Source of the DNA: Bog-756 sp963704585
GTDB taxonomy: Bacteria > Actinomycetota > Acidimicrobiia > Acidimicrobiales > RAAP-2
Reading direction: 5' to 3'
Assembly: GCA_963704585.1 (NCBI GenBank)
Contig: OY969919.1
Location: forward strand, 1,674,001-1,738,000
Length of the DNA stretch: 64,000 bases
Below are positions 40,423-49,556 of the stretch, in pieces. Position 1 is the first letter of the stretch; every line of letters begins with the position of its first letter. A program made the translations under genes and the position numbers. The notes under the pieces were generated by a model. That model had not been told where the DNA came from. It did not search any database and saw nothing but the letters and a program-made list of their open reading frames with translations.

Positions 40423-41635
40423 TCAGGCCAGCTCGAAGGCCTCGTGCAGCGCGCGGACCGCGACCTCGGCCGACGCGGCGCGCACCATGCAGGAGATGCG
40501 GATCGACGAGGTCGAGATCATCTCGATGTTGATGCCGGCCCCCGCCAGCGTCTCGAAGGTGAGCGCGGTCACGCCGGGGTGGGTCTTCATCCCGGCGCCG
40601 ACGATCGAGACCCGCGCCACCTCCGCGTCGCTCGTGACCCCGGCGGCGCCGAGCTCGGGCACCGAGCGCGCTGCAGACCTCCGTGCTCACCGCGAGGTCG
40701 TCGGCGGGGATCGTGAAGGAGATGTCCGTCGTGCCGTGCAGCGAGGTGTTCTGCACGATCATGTCCACGTTGACGTTGCGCTCGGCGAGCCCGCGGAAGA
40801 GGCGGGCCGCCAGCCCGGGACGGTCCGGCACCCCGATCACGGTGACCTTCGCCTCCGACTCGTCGTGGGTGACGGCCGTGACCACTGCCTGTTCCATCGC
40901 GGGATCCTCCTCGTCGACCCAGGTCCCCGGCTCCCAGGTGAAGCTCGACCGTACATGGAGGGGGACGCGGTGGTTGCGGGCGAACTCGACCGAACGCAGG
41001 GCGAGGACCCGCCCGCCGGTCGCGGCGATCTCGAGCATCTCCTCGTAGCTGATGCGTGCCTGCTTGTGGGCCTCGGGCACCAGGCGCGGGTCGGCGCTGA
41101 ACACGCCGGGCACGTCGGTGTAGATCTCGCAGACGTCGGCCTCGAGGACCGCGGCCAGCGCGACCGCAGTCGTGTCGGACCCACCGCGGCCGAGGGTCGT
41201 GATGTCGCGCTCCGACGAGACCCCCTGGAACCCGGCGACCACCGGGACGGCGCCGTTGCGCATCGCCTCGGTGAGGCGGTCTGCGCGGATCTCGAGGATC
41301 TTCGCCCTGGTGTGCGCCGTGTCGGTGATGATGCCGGCCTGGCTCCCGGTGAACGAGCTGGCCTCGACGTCGAGCTCCGCGAGCGCCATGCAGAGCAGCG
41401 CCATCGTGATGCGCTCCCCGGCGCTCAGCAGCATGTCGACCTCACGAGTCGGCTGGATCGGACTCACGTCGGCGGCCAATCGGATCAGCTCGTCGGTCGT
41501 CTTGCCCATGGCGCTCACCACGACGACGACGTCGTGGCCCGCGCGACGCGTGCGCGCCACGTGATCGGCCACCGCGCGGATGCGCTCCGCGTCCACGACC
41601 GAGGTGCCGCCATACTTCTGCACCAGCAGAGACAT
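40423..41635 (-). CDS. lysC: aspartate kinase (frameshift near 40663)
   Basis: Aspartokinase, about 404 residues, phosphorylating aspartate at the head of the aspartate family pathway. N-terminal kinase domain: LLVQKYGGTSVVDAERIR, GFQGVSSERDITTLGRGGSD. Two C-terminal ACT domains sense lysine/threonine: KVTVIGVPDRPGLAARLF and VSIVGAGMKTHPGVTALTF. Between them, at 40662-40663, an extra base shifts the frame (CTCGGTGCCC where CTCGTGCCC or a 2-base longer form is expected), moving from EVCSAL into a different frame than VPELGAAGVTSDAEV. Likely a sequencing error. The ATG at 41635 is preferred over a TTG nine bases upstream. Confidence 0.94.
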
Positions 41636-41718
41636 GGAGGTCAAGGCTACAGCGACCGGTTCGGCGCCCTCCGGGCCACGCGTTGTGCGCCACCGGCGAC
41701 CGGCTACCCTGCTACCCC

Positions 41719-42531
41719 GTGCCCACCGAGAAGCGACAGCGGCAGAAGGAGGGGCGGCAGGCCCGTCGGGCCGCCGAGCAGAAGCGCGTGAAGCGTCGGC
41801 AGAACCTGCGGCGCGTGATCACCCTGGTCGTCGTGGCCGCGGTCGTCGTCGGCGTCTCTCTGCTCATCTTCCGGCCGGGGAGCAAGTCCGCCACCACCAC
41901 GACGACCTCGACGACGCTCGCGGCCGCGCAGGTCGCCGCGGACAACGCATCGAAGGCGGCCGGCTGCCCCTCGAGCCCGACCGCCCAGCTCCCGAACCCG
42001 ACCTACTCCGCGCCGTCGATGACGATCGACTCGTCGAAGACGTACGTGGCGACCATCAAGACCGATGTCGGGACCATCGTCGCCAACCTCGACGCGAAGA
42101 CCGCCCCGGTCGCGGTCAACGACTTCGTCTTCCTCGCCGACAAGCACTATTACAATTGCCTCATCTTCCACCGGGTCATCCCCCAGTTCATGAACCAGAC
42201 GGGGGATCCGACGGGGACCGGAACCGGCACGGTCGGCTACACCGTGCAAGGCGAGGTGCCCGCCACGGCGAACCCGCAGTACCCGATCGGGTCGCTCGCG
42301 ATGGCCAAGACGTCCTCGGCGCCGAACGGCACCTCGAGCAACCAATTCTTCATCGTGGCCGGACCGAACGGCGAGTCGCTGCCGCCCGACTACGCCCTCT
42401 TCGGCCAGGTCGTGAGCGGGGAGAGCGTGGTGCAGGCCATCAACGCGGACGGCAACTCGAACCCCAGCGCGAACGGCACCCCGCCGAAGGTCACCCACCG
42501 CATGCTCAAGGTCACGATCACAGAGTCCTGA
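41719..42531 (+). CDS. membrane-anchored cyclophilin-type peptidyl-prolyl isomerase
   Basis: A 270-residue cyclophilin. After a highly basic N-terminus (EKRQRQKEGRQARRAAEQKR) comes one membrane span (VITLVVVAAVVVGVSLLIF), then a Ser/Thr-rich linker with ATTTTTSTT, then the isomerase domain outside the membrane (residues about 105-270). Active-site motifs: LIFHRVIPQFMNQTGDPTG and SSNQFFIVAGPNG. The GTG at 41719 has a TACCCT box 14 nt upstream. It probably folds secreted proteins. It is in tandem with a cytosolic paralogue. Confidence 0.92.
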   Translation: MPTEKRQRQKEGRQARRAAEQKRVKRRQNLRRVITLVVVAAVVVGVSLLIFRPGSKSATTTTTSTTLAAAQVAADNASKAAGCPSSPTAQLPNPTYSAPSMTIDSSKTYVATIKTDVGTIVANLDAKTAPVAVNDFVFLADKHYYNCLIFHRVIPQFMNQTGDPTGTGTGTVGYTVQGEVPATANPQYPIGSLAMAKTSSAPNGTSSNQFFIVAGPNGESLPPDYALFGQVVSGESVVQAINADGNSNPSANGTPPKVTHRMLKVTITES

Positions 42532-42590
42532 GCGCGGTCCGACGGGCGCAGCTGCGCCCAACCCCCGACGGCGACCACAAGGAGGCCACC

Positions 42591-43145
42591 ATGGCAACAC
42601 CCATCTCCGAGCCCGACGGCTCGAGCCCGAAGACCCAACGGTTCGACGATGCCCCGCCCATGGTCATCGACCCCGCCAAGCGTTACACGGCGGTGATGGC
42701 GACCTCCAAGGGCTCGATGACCATCGCCCTCGACCCGATCGCGGCACCGAGGACCGTCAACAACTTCGTCTACCTCGCGCGGTGGCACTACTACGACGGC
42801 ATCGTCTTCCACCGGATCATCCCCGGCTTCATGTGCCAGGGCGGTGACCCCGAGGGCTCCGGTCGCGGCGGTCCCGGCTACCGGTTCGCCGACGAGCTCC
42901 CCGCACCCGGTCGCTACGAGATCGGCTCGGTGGCGATGGCCAACGCGGGACCCGACACCAACGGCAGCCAGTTCTTCATCGTCAGCGGGCCCGACGGCGT
43001 CGCCCTCCCGCCGAGCTACTCGCTCTTCGGCAAGGTGGTGCAGGGCACCGACGTGCTCCAGGCGATCGAGGCGGCCGGGAGCCGGTCGGGTGCACCCTCC
43101 GAGCAGGTGGTCATCGAGTCGGTCACGGTCACCGAGGCCGACTGA
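42591..43145 (+). CDS. ppiA: cytoplasmic cyclophilin-type peptidyl-prolyl isomerase
   Basis: A 184-residue cyclophilin without signal or anchor, catalysing cis-trans isomerisation of prolyl bonds. Active-site blocks: IVFHRIIPGFMCQGGDPEGS, with the catalytic Arg and Phe, and GPDTNGSQFFIVSGP. Two such genes side by side, one anchored outside and one inside, look like an old duplication followed by relocation. The ATG at 42591 has a strong AAGGAGG at 42579-42585. It follows the anchored paralogue by 59 bp, probably in one operon. Confidence 0.94.
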   Translation: MATPISEPDGSSPKTQRFDDAPPMVIDPAKRYTAVMATSKGSMTIALDPIAAPRTVNNFVYLARWHYYDGIVFHRIIPGFMCQGGDPEGSGRGGPGYRFADELPAPGRYEIGSVAMANAGPDTNGSQFFIVSGPDGVALPPSYSLFGKVVQGTDVLQAIEAAGSRSGAPSEQVVIESVTVTEAD

Positions 43146-43196
43146 GCCGGACCGCGGCGTCCGGACGGGCCGAACCGCTCGTCCGGGTCGACCCGA

Positions 43197-43898
43197 TCAG
43201 TCCGTTCCGGCCGGCAGGGCCCCGAGCCCGGCTGCGGCGGGCGCACCGTCGAGGAAGACCGCGACCGGAGCGGCGCCCTCGGCCCGCCACGTCCCGTCCG
43301 GATCGCGGAGCAGTGCCGAGCGCTCCGGGACGCCGACCAGCGGGGCGCCCCGCGGCGCCAGCAGGAGCGACCGGTGGAGCTTCTCGCCGTGCTCGTCCTC
43401 GTGCACGTCGCCGAAGTGGGGAACCACCGCGACCCCGGTCACCAGGCCCAGGCCGATGGTGAGTCCGCCGCCGCGGGCGTCCACCATCGGATCGGTGAGT
43501 GCCATGGCCGCCCCCGACGACCCCGCCACCACGCATCCGTCCCGCCAGGCGGCCACGAGCGCGTCCCAGACCTTGGAGTGCTTGAGCACGCTGCGGATGT
43601 GCATCGGCGAGCTGCCCGCCAGGTAGACGAACCTCGCGGTGCGCAGGCGCGCGGCGACACCGTCGTCCTCTGCGTCCGAGCGCGCGACCACCATGAGGCC
43701 CTCGACGGATGCGCCCATCGGTCCGAACCACTCGGACGCGCGCAGGACCACGCGCTCGGGTTGCTCGTAGGCCGCGGCGGTCGGGAGCACCATCACCCGG
43801 TCGGTCCCCGACCGGTCGAGCAGCTCGCGGTCGAAGATGCAGCCATCCTGCCACTCGCCGCCGCCGACGAGGGCCAGCAGCCCGGGTGCGCCTTCCAT
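43197..43898 (-). CDS. peptidase S51 family protein (cyanophycinase/dipeptidase E-like)
   Basis: A 233-residue protein with the class I glutamine-amidotransferase-like fold of family S51. The nucleophile Ser sits in CVVAGSSGAAMAL (about residue 129), near the expected G-x-S-A-G-A. LLALVGGGEWQDG opens the fold and VPHFGDVHEDEHGE may hold the catalytic His. Cyanophycinase and alpha-aspartyl dipeptidase are known members; which substrate is used here is unclear. A TAATGT box (43910-43905) lies 12 nt before the ATG. Confidence 0.82.
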   Translation of the reverse strand: MEGAPGLLALVGGGEWQDGCIFDRELLDRSGTDRVMVLPTAAAYEQPERVVLRASEWFGPMGASVEGLMVVARSDAEDDGVAARLRTARFVYLAGSSPMHIRSVLKHSKVWDALVAAWRDGCVVAGSSGAAMALTDPMVDARGGGLTIGLGLVTGVAVVPHFGDVHEDEHGEKLHRSLLLAPRGAPLVGVPERSALLRDPDGTWRAEGAAPVAVFLDGAPAAAGLGALPAGTD

Positions 43899-43944
43899 GC
43901 CGCCACATTAGAGGTAGCGGCGGCGCGCGGGTCCGACCGGAGCG

Positions 43945-45327
43945 CTACCCGTTCCGCGCGGCCGCGACCGTGCGGCGCATCAGCCGGCCCATCGCGTCGC
44001 AGACCTCCGTCGCGATCGCGAGCGAGTCGGGGATGAAGCCCATGCCGAAGAACCCGTGGACCTGGTCGTCGTAGCACCGCTCCTCGACCTCGACCCCTGC
44101 GGCGCGCAGCGCCGCCGCGTAGAGCGCGCCGTCGTCCCGCAGCGGGTCGAACCCCGCGGTCGCGACGAGCGCGGGTGCGAGCCCACGGTGGTCGGACGCG
44201 AGCAGTGGTGAGGCGCGCGGGTCGTCCCACTGCGCCCGGTCGGGCACGTACTTGGCCCGGAACCAGTCCATCTGGGCGGCGGTGAGGAGGAAGCCCTCGC
44301 CCAGGTCCCGTGCGGAGTCGGTCGCGAGGTGCATGTCGGTCGCCGGGTAGACGAGACCCTGCGCGATCGGCGCGGGTACGGCGGAGCGCCCGGAGCCGAG
44401 CCCGTCTCGGGCCTCGAGGGCGACCGCCGCCGCGAGGTTGCCGCCTGCGCTGTCGCCCATGACCCCGACCTGACCGGGCTCGACGCCGAGCCCCGCGGCG
44501 TGCTCCTGCACCCAGTGGTAGGCGGCGAGCGCGTCGTCGACGGCCGCGGGGAAGGGGTCCTCGGGCGCGAGGCGGTAGTCGACGGAGACGATCACGCACC
44601 CGGTGACCGCCGCCAGCAGGCGGCAGCTCGCGTCGTGCGAGGCGAGGCTGCCGGTGACCCAACCGCCGCCGTGGTAGTAGACGATCGCCGGCGGCCGACC
44701 CGACGTTCCGAGACCGACCCCGAACTGCCGGTAGACCCGCGCGGGCAGCGACGGCGTGCCGTCGTGGCCGGTCAGCATCCGGCCGGTCACGTGCACGTCG
44801 GTGCGCGACGGCATGGCGAGCTGGGCCATCTGGTCGAGCTGAACACGCATCTGTGCCGGGGAGACCGACGCGAGCTGCTCTGCGCTCGTGGTACCGCGAC
44901 CCTCGAGGCGCGCGGCGAGCTCGACCGCGACCTGCACCCCGCGGTGGAGGACCCTGCCCCCGCGCTCGACCGGCGGCGGCGATCCGACCAGGGCGAGCAG
45001 TCGCTCCGGCCGGGCGAAGAGCGCCGCACCGATCCGGGTGGGCAGCGCCCAGTGCTCGGACATCCGCTGCAGGCGACGGTTGTAGAGCGCGCCGCTCCGT
45101 CGGCGGCCGAACTGCCCGCGGGCCCACGGCGGTCCGAGCCACGTGCCGTCGTCCGCGGCCGGCGGCTCCCCCGTCGCCGCTGCGGCGCTCGTGGACGCCG
45201 TACGACGTCGCGCCTTGGTGACGTTAGCGGCGGCCTTCGGCGCGGCCCGCTTGCGAGCGCCCGTCGCGCGCTCGGGGGCTGCAGCCGCTCGGCGCCCGGG
45301 TTCGGTGCCGTCCGCTGGGTTGCTCAT
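43945..45327 (-). CDS. alpha/beta hydrolase of the hormone-sensitive lipase family
   Basis: A 460-residue esterase/lipase. The first ~60 residues are basic and Ala-rich (for example RKRAAPKAAANVTKARRRTA) and unlike the family, then follow a helical cap and the catalytic domain (residues about 190-460). The oxyanion motif YYHGGGW, nucleophile GDSAGGN, and the catalytic Asp and His in FDPLRDDG and DQVHGFFGMG form a complete triad. It probably hydrolyses short acyl esters in the cytoplasm. The ATG at 45327 is one option; 45336 adds three residues. It is divergent from the SDR gene. Confidence 0.88.
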   Translation of the reverse strand: MSNPADGTEPGRRAAAAPERATGARKRAAPKAAANVTKARRRTASTSAAAATGEPPAADDGTWLGPPWARGQFGRRRSGALYNRRLQRMSEHWALPTRIGAALFARPERLLALVGSPPPVERGGRVLHRGVQVAVELAARLEGRGTTSAEQLASVSPAQMRVQLDQMAQLAMPSRTDVHVTGRMLTGHDGTPSLPARVYRQFGVGLGTSGRPPAIVYYHGGGWVTGSLASHDASCRLLAAVTGCVIVSVDYRLAPEDPFPAAVDDALAAYHWVQEHAAGLGVEPGQVGVMGDSAGGNLAAAVALEARDGLGSGRSAVPAPIAQGLVYPATDMHLATDSARDLGEGFLLTAAQMDWFRAKYVPDRAQWDDPRASPLLASDHRGLAPALVATAGFDPLRDDGALYAAALRAAGVEVEERCYDDQVHGFFGMGFIPDSLAIATEVCDAMGRLMRRTVAAARNG

Positions 45328-45394
45328 CGCCACCATCGTGTCGGTAGGGTCGGAGAAAGGCAAGCGGCACGCCGCGAACGCAGGGGAGACGGCC

Positions 45395-46279
45395 ATGGGC
45401 AGATCGAGCGGACGGGCGGCCGCGCAGCACGGGCCCTTCCTCGGACGGTCCGCGCTCGTGACCGGCGCCGCGTCGGGGATCGGCCGGGCGCTCGCCACGG
45501 CGCTCGTCGAGCGCGGGGCCACCGTGCTCGCGACGGACCTCGACGGCGATGGTGCGGCGACGGTCGCCGAGGAGCTCGGAGGGACGAAGCGGTCGGACGG
45601 CTCGGCACGTGCCGCGGCCCTCGACGTGAGCGACGCCGCCGCGTTCGAGGCGGTGGTCGGGCGGTTCGCGGACGAGGAGGGCGGCATCGACTTCCTCTTC
45701 AACAACGCGGGCATCCCGGTCGGCGGTGAGGTTCGCGACCTCACGGTCGACCACTGGCGGCGCGTGGTCGAGGTCAACCTCCTCGGCGTCGTCCACGGCG
45801 TCGCGGCCGCCTACCCGCGCATGCTCGCCCGCGGCCGCGGCCACCTGGTCAACACCGCGTCGCTCGCGGGACTCGTGCCGAGCCCGCTGCTCGTCCCCTA
45901 CTCGACGACCAAGCACGCGGTGGTGGGGCTCAGCGTCGGGCTCCGGATGGAGGCTGCCCCCCACGGCGTGCGGGTGAGCGTCGTCTGTCCCGGAGTGATC
46001 GAGACGCCACTGCTCGACAGAGGGAACCCCGGCGACCTCGCGCCCGCGGCGTCGACGCCGGACATCCGCGCCATGCTCACCGCGGTGATGGGTCCGCCGT
46101 ACCCGGCCGCGTCGCTCGCCCGCGACGTGCTCGACGGCGTTGCCCGCAACCGGCCGATCATCGTGACGCCGCGGCGAGCGCGCCTCGTCTGGTCCCTCTA
46201 CCGTTTGGCGCCCACCCTCCTCACGGAACAGCGGCGGCGCACGATGCCCGCGCCGCGGCACCCGACCGCGGCCGGCTGA
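45395..46279 (+). CDS. short-chain dehydrogenase/reductase
   Basis: A 294-residue SDR oxidoreductase. NAD(P)-binding TGAASGIGRALA (residues about 24-35), the structural NNAG motif in FLFNNAGIPVGG, the catalytic Ser in NTASLAG and YxxxK in YSTTKHAVVG are all intact. Its acidic residue after beta-2 (ATDLDGDG) suggests NAD rather than NADP. The substrate is unknown. The ATG at 45395 is preceded by CAGGGGAG. It may act with the neighbouring 3-hydroxyacyl-CoA dehydrogenase in lipid metabolism, which is inference from position. Confidence 0.9.
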   Translation: MGRSSGRAAAQHGPFLGRSALVTGAASGIGRALATALVERGATVLATDLDGDGAATVAEELGGTKRSDGSARAAALDVSDAAAFEAVVGRFADEEGGIDFLFNNAGIPVGGEVRDLTVDHWRRVVEVNLLGVVHGVAAAYPRMLARGRGHLVNTASLAGLVPSPLLVPYSTTKHAVVGLSVGLRMEAAPHGVRVSVVCPGVIETPLLDRGNPGDLAPAASTPDIRAMLTAVMGPPYPAASLARDVLDGVARNRPIIVTPRRARLVWSLYRLAPTLLTEQRRRTMPAPRHPTAAG

Positions 46280-46342
46280 TCCCGGTACGCGTGCGGGCCG
46301 GGCGACCCCCGCCCGGGCTGGGCGACCCCTGGACGGCGCCAC

Positions 46343-46348
46343 TAGCAT
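46343..46348 (+). promoter_or_regulatory. -10 box TAGCAT of the 3-hydroxyacyl-CoA dehydrogenase gene
   Basis: Starts 14 nt before the ATG at 46357; no ribosome-binding site is present. Confidence 0.4.
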
Positions 46349-46356
46349 CGACGCCC

Positions 46357-47211
46357 ATGTCCATTGCACGTGTCGGAATCGTCGGTTCGGGGATCATGGG
46401 GTCCGGCATCGCCGAGACCGCCGCGGTGAGCGGCTTCGAAGTGGTCCTCCGCTCTCGGAGCCAGTCGACGGCCGATGCCACCATCGCCGCCCTCGAGAAG
46501 TCGCTCAACCGCCAGGTCGAGAAAGGGAAGCGGACCGAGGAGGAGCGCAACATGGCGCTCTCACTCGTGACCGGTACCTCGGACCTCGGGGCACTCAAGG
46601 ACGTGGACCTGGTCATCGAGTCGGTCGTCGAGGACCTCGCGGTCAAGAAGGAGCTCTTCAACGAGCTGGACCGGCTCACCGGCGACCAGGCGATCCTCGC
46701 GACCAACACCTCGACGCTGCCGGTGATCGAGCTCGCCATGCAGACCGGTCGACCCGACAAGGTCTGCGGCGTCCACTTCTTCAATCCGGCGCCGGTGATG
46801 TCGCTCGTCGAAGTGGTTCGGCCGCTCACGGCTTCTGACGAGACCGTCGCCGCGGCCCGCCAGTTCGCCGAGGCATGCGGCAAGACGCCGGTCGAGGTCA
46901 AGGACCAGGCGGGGTTCATCGTCAACGCGCTGCTCTTCCCGTACCTCAACAACGCGGTGCGCCTCTACGAGCAGGGGGTCGCGTCGATCGAGGACATCGA
47001 CACGGCCATGAAGGGCGGGTGCGGCTTCCCGATGGGACCGTTCGCCCTGCTCGATCTGGTCGGGCTCGACACCTCGCTCGCCATCCTCGACGCCCTCTAC
47101 GAGGAGTTCCGCGATCCCAACTACGCGGCCGTGCCGCTCCTGCGACGCATGGTGGCGGCCGAGCAGCTCGGGCGGAAGTCCGGCCGGGGCTTCCTCGACT
47201 ACCACCGGTAG
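46357..47211 (+). CDS. hbd: 3-hydroxybutyryl-CoA dehydrogenase
   Basis: A 284-residue 3-hydroxyacyl-CoA dehydrogenase of the short Hbd/FadB2 type. It interconverts acetoacetyl-CoA and (S)-3-hydroxybutyryl-CoA with NAD(H). Rossmann motif VGIVGSGIMGSGIAETAA; catalytic region VCGVHFFNPAPVMSLVEVV with the active-site His and Asn-Pro; GFIVNALLFPYLNNAVRLYE and GCGFPMGPFALLDLVGLD in the C-terminal dimer domain. It is 83 bp upstream of the MeaA-type mutase on the same strand and probably serves the C4-acyl-CoA route with the thiolase and Ccr downstream. Confidence 0.93.
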   Translation: MSIARVGIVGSGIMGSGIAETAAVSGFEVVLRSRSQSTADATIAALEKSLNRQVEKGKRTEEERNMALSLVTGTSDLGALKDVDLVIESVVEDLAVKKELFNELDRLTGDQAILATNTSTLPVIELAMQTGRPDKVCGVHFFNPAPVMSLVEVVRPLTASDETVAAARQFAEACGKTPVEVKDQAGFIVNALLFPYLNNAVRLYEQGVASIEDIDTAMKGGCGFPMGPFALLDLVGLDTSLAILDALYEEFRDPNYAAVPLLRRMVAAEQLGRKSGRGFLDYHR

Positions 47212-47294
47212 GCACGCTGCCCGAGGGCGGGTTCCTCCGACCGCTGCCCACGCAGGGCTTCTCGGGACGGCCCGGCGCGAGCAACAATAGGGAG

Positions 47295-49292
47295 ATGAGC
47301 ACCGTGCCGTCGCGCCCCGAGCGCGACACCCCGTGGGTGATGCGGACCTACTCGGGCCACTCGACGGCCAAGGCCTCCAACCACCTCTACCGGACCAACC
47401 TGGCGAAGGGGCAGACCGGCCTCTCGATCGCGTTCGACCTCCCGACCCAGATCGGATACGACCCCGACGCGCCCCAGGCCGCCGGCGAGGTGGGGAAGGT
47501 CGGTGTGCCGGTCGCCCACCTCGGCCACATGGCGGAGCTGCTCGACGGCATCCCGGTCGAGTCGATGAACACCTCGATGACGATCAACGCGACCGCCGCC
47601 TGGCTGCTCGCGCTCTACATCGCCAATGCGGGGGACCACGGTGTCGACCCCACGGTTCTTTCGGGGACGACGCAGAACGACATCGTGAAGGAGTACCTGT
47701 CGCGGGGGACGTTCATCTTCCCGCCGCTCCCGAGCCGCCGGCTCACGGTCGACACCATCGCCTACACGGTCCGGCACGTCCCGAGGTGGAACCCGATCAA
47801 CGTCTGCAGCTACCACCTGCAGGAGGCAGGCGCGACCCCGGCGCAGGAGGTCGCCTACGCGCTCGCGACCGCGATCGGCGTCCTCGATGCGGTGCGCGAC
47901 TCCGGCCAGGTCGGCCAGGACGAGTTCCCTGCGGTGGTCGGTCGCATCTCCTTCTTCGTGAACGCGGGCGTCCGGTTCGTCGAGGAGACCTGCAAGATGC
48001 GCGCGTTCACCGCGCTCTGGGACCGCATCTGCACCGAGCGGTACGGGGTCACCGACCCGAAGCTCCGACGGTTCCGCTACGGCGTCCAGGTCAACTCCCT
48101 CGGCCTGACCGAGGAGCAGCCGGAGAACAACGTGCCACGCATCGTCCTCGAGGCGCTCGGGGTGACCCTCTCCAAGGGTGCCCGCGCCCGCGCCCTCCAG
48201 CTCCCCGCGTGGAACGAGGCCCTCGGCCTGCCCCGCCCGTGGGACCAGCAGTGGTCGCTGCGCATCCAGCAGATCCTCGCGTTCGAGACCGACCTGCTCG
48301 AGTACGACGACATCTTCGACGGCTCGGTCGTGATCGAGCGCAAGACGTCGGAGGTGGCCGACGCGTCGTGGGCCGAGCTCGAGGAGATCCTCGCGCTGGG
48401 CGGGGCGTTCGAGACCATCGACGAGATCAAGGCGCGGCTGGTCGCGAGCCAGGCCGAGCGGGTCCGCCGCATCGAGGCGGGCGACCTGCAGGTCGTGGGG
48501 GTCAACAGCTTCACCGAGACGGCGGTCTCCCCGCTCTCGACCGGCGCCGATCCCGAAGGCGGCGGCTCGTATCTGCGGGTCGACCCGGCGGTCGAGAACG
48601 AGCTCCGTGCTGACGTGGCCGCCTGGCGCTCGTCGCGGGACGGCGCGGCGGTCACCCGTGCGCTCGACGACCTCCGCCGTGCGGCCGAGGGCGACGAGAA
48701 CGTGATGCCCGCCACGATCGCGCTCGCCCACGCGGGGGGCACGACCGGCGAGTGGGCGGGCGCGCTGCGCGAGGTGTTCGGCGAGTACCGCGCCCCGACC
48801 GGCGTCAGCGGCGGGATCGGCGGCCGGACCGAGGGGTTCCGCCCGGTCGTGCAGCGCACGAAGGCGTTCGCCGACCGCACCGGCGGGCCGCCGAAGCTGC
48901 TCGTCGCGAAGCCGGGTCTCGACGGGCACTCGAACGGTGCGGAACAGATCGCGGTCGCCGCGCGGGACGCCGGGTTCGAGGTCGTGTATCAGGGGATCCG
49001 CCTCACGCCGGCCGAGATCGCGGCCGCCGCGCGTGACGAGGACGTCGACGTGGTCGGGATCTCGATCCTCTCCGGCAGCCACCTCGAGCTCGTCCCCGAG
49101 ATCATCGACCGGCTCCGCGCGTCCGGCGTCGACGCGCCGGTCGTGGTCGGCGGGATCATCCCGCCCGAGGACGTCGACATCCTGGTCGGCAAGGGCGTGG
49201 CACGCGTCTACACCCCGAAGGACTTCCGCCTCACCGACATCATGGAGGACATGCTCGGCCTCGTCGAGCGCCACCGCGGCGTGGCCGCCTGA
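47295..49292 (+). CDS. ecm: ethylmalonyl-CoA mutase (MeaA type), adenosylcobalamin-dependent
   Basis: A 665-residue single-chain acyl-CoA mutase. The N-terminal TIM barrel (residues about 10-500) has TPWVMRTYSGHSTAKASNHL and MNTSMTINATAAWLLALYIA, as in MeaA/ethylmalonyl-CoA mutase. The C-terminal B12-binding domain has KPGLDGHSNGAEQI (the D-x-H-x-x-G cobalt-His motif), ISILSGSHLELV and VVVGGIIPPEDV. MeaA-type proteins convert ethylmalonyl-CoA to methylsuccinyl-CoA; methylmalonyl- or isobutyryl-CoA mutase activity cannot be excluded by eye. The presence of Ccr and an epimerase 5 kb away supports the ethylmalonyl assignment. Confidence 0.88.
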   Translation: MSTVPSRPERDTPWVMRTYSGHSTAKASNHLYRTNLAKGQTGLSIAFDLPTQIGYDPDAPQAAGEVGKVGVPVAHLGHMAELLDGIPVESMNTSMTINATAAWLLALYIANAGDHGVDPTVLSGTTQNDIVKEYLSRGTFIFPPLPSRRLTVDTIAYTVRHVPRWNPINVCSYHLQEAGATPAQEVAYALATAIGVLDAVRDSGQVGQDEFPAVVGRISFFVNAGVRFVEETCKMRAFTALWDRICTERYGVTDPKLRRFRYGVQVNSLGLTEEQPENNVPRIVLEALGVTLSKGARARALQLPAWNEALGLPRPWDQQWSLRIQQILAFETDLLEYDDIFDGSVVIERKTSEVADASWAELEEILALGGAFETIDEIKARLVASQAERVRRIEAGDLQVVGVNSFTETAVSPLSTGADPEGGGSYLRVDPAVENELRADVAAWRSSRDGAAVTRALDDLRRAAEGDENVMPATIALAHAGGTTGEWAGALREVFGEYRAPTGVSGGIGGRTEGFRPVVQRTKAFADRTGGPPKLLVAKPGLDGHSNGAEQIAVAARDAGFEVVYQGIRLTPAEIAAAARDEDVDVVGISILSGSHLELVPEIIDRLRASGVDAPVVVGGIIPPEDVDILVGKGVARVYTPKDFRLTDIMEDMLGLVERHRGVAA

Positions 49293-49364
49293 GCATCGGG
49301 ATCGCCGTCGGATTCGAGGAGTGTGCTCTCGGCCCGTCGGGCGCGGAGGGCGAGGCGGTCCGGC

Positions 49365-49556
49365 TCAGCGCGAGGCGATGGGGCGCTCGCGACGCGTCGT
49401 CGCCGGCTGCGACCACCACCGTCCCGAGAACCGCCATGCCGGCGTCCGGTCGACCGGCATCGCGACCGCCCGGGGTCGTGGCCACGCCTGGTCGACCGCC
49501 GCGGCGATGACCGCGAGCACGACCGGATCGATCTCGTCGTGCCGGACCCCGATCAC
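49365..49556 (-). CDS. acyl-CoA carboxylase epsilon-like small subunit
   Basis: A 63-residue protein whose GTG start overlaps the carboxylase beta-subunit stop by four bases (GTGA). The N-terminal half is a short helix (DPVVLAVIAAAVDQAW) and the C-terminus has WRFSGRWW. This size, position and helix-then-Trp/Arg layout resemble the AccE-type epsilon subunits that stabilise actinobacterial acyl-CoA carboxylases. The similarity is by pattern, not by a family search. No other frame here looks coding. Confidence 0.6.
   Translation of the reverse strand: MIGVRHDEIDPVVLAVIAAAVDQAWPRPRAVAMPVDRTPAWRFSGRWWSQPATTRRERPIASR

Noticed and set aside
43193..43908. Alternative 259-codon frame over the S51 peptidase gene
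   Set aside because: Arg/Gly-rich shadow; the S51 frame has an intact fold and a promoter box at the right distance.
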